Translations under genes and position numbers: made by a program
The notes under the pieces: generated by a model
What the model was told of the DNA's origin: nothing
Seen by the model: the letters and a program-made list of their open reading frames with translations, nothing else
Databases searched by the model: none
Assembly: GCF_001270065.2 (NCBI RefSeq)
Contig: NZ_LFYT02000013.1
Span: forward strand, 1-64,000
Length of the DNA: 64,000 nt
Direction of reading: 5' to 3'
Source: Limnohabitans planktonicus II-D5
Lineage (GTDB): Bacteria; Pseudomonadota; Gammaproteobacteria; Burkholderiales; Burkholderiaceae_C
Shown here: positions 63,141 through 64,000 of the stretch, piece after piece
Layout: each line of letters begins with the position of its first letter
Position numbering within the stretch: the first letter of the stretch is position 1

Positions 63141-64000
63141 TCACCCCATCGCCCGCACCGTCTCCGACGGGCTTTCGCCGTAGTAGTTTTTGTACAGCCC
63201 TGCAAAGCGCCCCAAGTGCCAGAAGCCGTGGCCCATGGCGACTTCGGTCACGCTGCCGGTTTGCAGTTGCAAAGCCCGGCGGGCTTTGGCCAGGCGACGC
63301 AGGGTGATCAGGCGCTGCGGGGCCATGCCGTAGGTTTGCAAGAAGGCACGCTCCAGTTGCCAGATGGGCACCTCCAGCGCCTCGCACAGCGCGTCGATGC
63401 GCAGCGGTGTGGTGGTGTTGTCCTGGGCCCACTGGTCCACCGACTGCAACAAGCGCTCTCGGGTTTGCAGGCTCAGCGCAGCGCTGCTGCTGGGCTGACG
63501 CCAGCGCCTGGCCAACTCGCTCCACAGGATGTGCTGCAGCTGCTCGTGCGCCTGGTCCACCAAAGCCGCGTCCAGGTCGAGCTGCCGATTGGGGCCCAAC
63601 ACGCTCGACAACTCCACCAGTTGCTGCAGCGCCTGCGGCGGCAGCTGACCGGGCAGATGCAAGGCGCTCACGCCCGGGGCCATGTGCAGGCCCAGGGCCT
63701 CTAGTTTGTGCGGCGGCATTTGCACGCCCACCCACTGCGCCTGCGGCGGCAGGCTGATGCACATGTCGCGGCCAGGCGCATAGACCACCAGGTCGCCGTT
63801 GCGCAGCTCCTGGCCTTGCACGCGCCACACACCGTGGCCATGCAAAAAAATGCCCACCGACAGCCACTCGGGCGAGAGGTCACCCTGGGCCAGCAGGGCC
63901 AAGTTGTACTGACCCCAGTCAGTACGGCATTGGGCGCTGATGCTGTGCACGATCTGCCCGCCAAAGCGCCCGGGCTGCAGTTGCACATGCTCAAGAAAAC
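63141..64000 (-). CDS. AraC-family transcriptional regulator, 5' end beyond the window
   Basis: At least 286 residues. The C-terminal helix-turn-helix pair is complete (IDALCEALEVPIWQLERAFLQ and TEVAMGHGFWHLGRFAGLYKN), ending at GESPSETVRAMG. The N-terminal cupin-like sensing domain continues through the window edge: the frame stays open past a possible GTG at 63986 and reads FLEHVQ before it, so the true start is probably outside. The ligand is unknown. Confidence 0.85.
   Translation of the reverse strand, partial: FLEHVQLQPGRFGGQIVHSISAQCRTDWGQYNLALLAQGDLSPEWLSVGIFLHGHGVWRVQGQELRNGDLVVYAPGRDMCISLPPQAQWVGVQMPPHKLEALGLHMAPGVSALHLPGQLPPQALQQLVELSSVLGPNRQLDLDAALVDQAHEQLQHILWSELARRWRQPSSSAALSLQTRERLLQSVDQWAQDNTTTPLRIDALCEALEVPIWQLERAFLQTYGMAPQRLITLRRLAKARRALQLQTGSVTEVAMGHGFWHLGRFAGLYKNYYGESPSETVRAMG

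Overview
The window looks like chromosomal DNA of a GC-rich betaproteobacterium of the order Burkholderiales, most likely family Comamonadaceae (Limnohabitans- or Rhodoferax-like). This is inferred from the cysI-DUF934-cysH-cysD-cysN sulfate-assimilation block, two Bug-type periplasmic binding proteins, a long two-gene indolepyruvate oxidoreductase, a tartrate-type catabolic cluster and FdxA. No rRNA, tRNA, CRISPR array, integrase or complete insertion sequence was found.

Layout. 1-5 kb: a 167-bp tandem repeat array, an oxidoreductase-like small protein, and two minus-strand genes (DUF6880-like, and SEC-C/TPR). 5-11.4 kb: tag (DNA repair), a minus-strand ABC export operon (ATPase, FtsX-type permease, HlyD-type adaptor), and a secreted Kazal/DUF4377 protein with a membrane-anchored partner. 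11.4-13.1 kb: a repeat array and a D,D-carboxypeptidase. 13.2-20.7 kb: a type I restriction-modification island (hsdM, hsdS, a DUF3800 gene with a RhuM-like N-terminus, hsdR, and an AT-rich HEPN-like gene). 20.7-27.5 kb: three toxin-antitoxin modules (HigBA-like, TacAT-like, VapBC-like) around a large hrpA helicase gene; a decayed copy of the hrpA 3' end lies on the far side of higBA. 27.5-35.4 kb: argA, an Asp/Glu racemase with a divergent AsnC/Lrp regulator, dsbB, fpr, yggX, mnmC and a SPOR protein. 35.6-43.7 kb: sulfur genes (tauE-like, cysI, DUF934, cysH, cysD, cysN), then fdxA and a ferredoxin-NADP reductase. 44-51 kb: alkD-like, thioredoxin and LysR genes, divergent from iorA-iorB-bug. 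51.9-57.2 kb: a Crp/Fnr regulator and a tartrate-type cluster (glycerate kinase, Bug, tartrate dehydrogenase) with a divergent LysR. 57.2-64 kb: a ten-unit repeat array, a TonB-dependent receptor, an 8-oxoguanine deaminase-like hydrolase and an AraC regulator cut by the window edge.

The most distinctive theme is repeated DNA. One hairpin-forming family starting with GTAGGTCGG appears as six elements or arrays (about 1, 11.4, 39.7, 43.8, 50.9 and 57.2 kb). Its copies keep the stem by compensatory base changes, and its 5' GTAG resembles REP/REPIN elements mobilised by RAYT transposases. A second GTAGGAGC family and a third CGTCAT family fill other gaps; the third has also entered hrpA in frame twice. 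The restriction island, with its RhuM-DUF3800 chimera, HEPN-like gene and a cluster of four hairpins, is the best candidate for an unusual defence locus.
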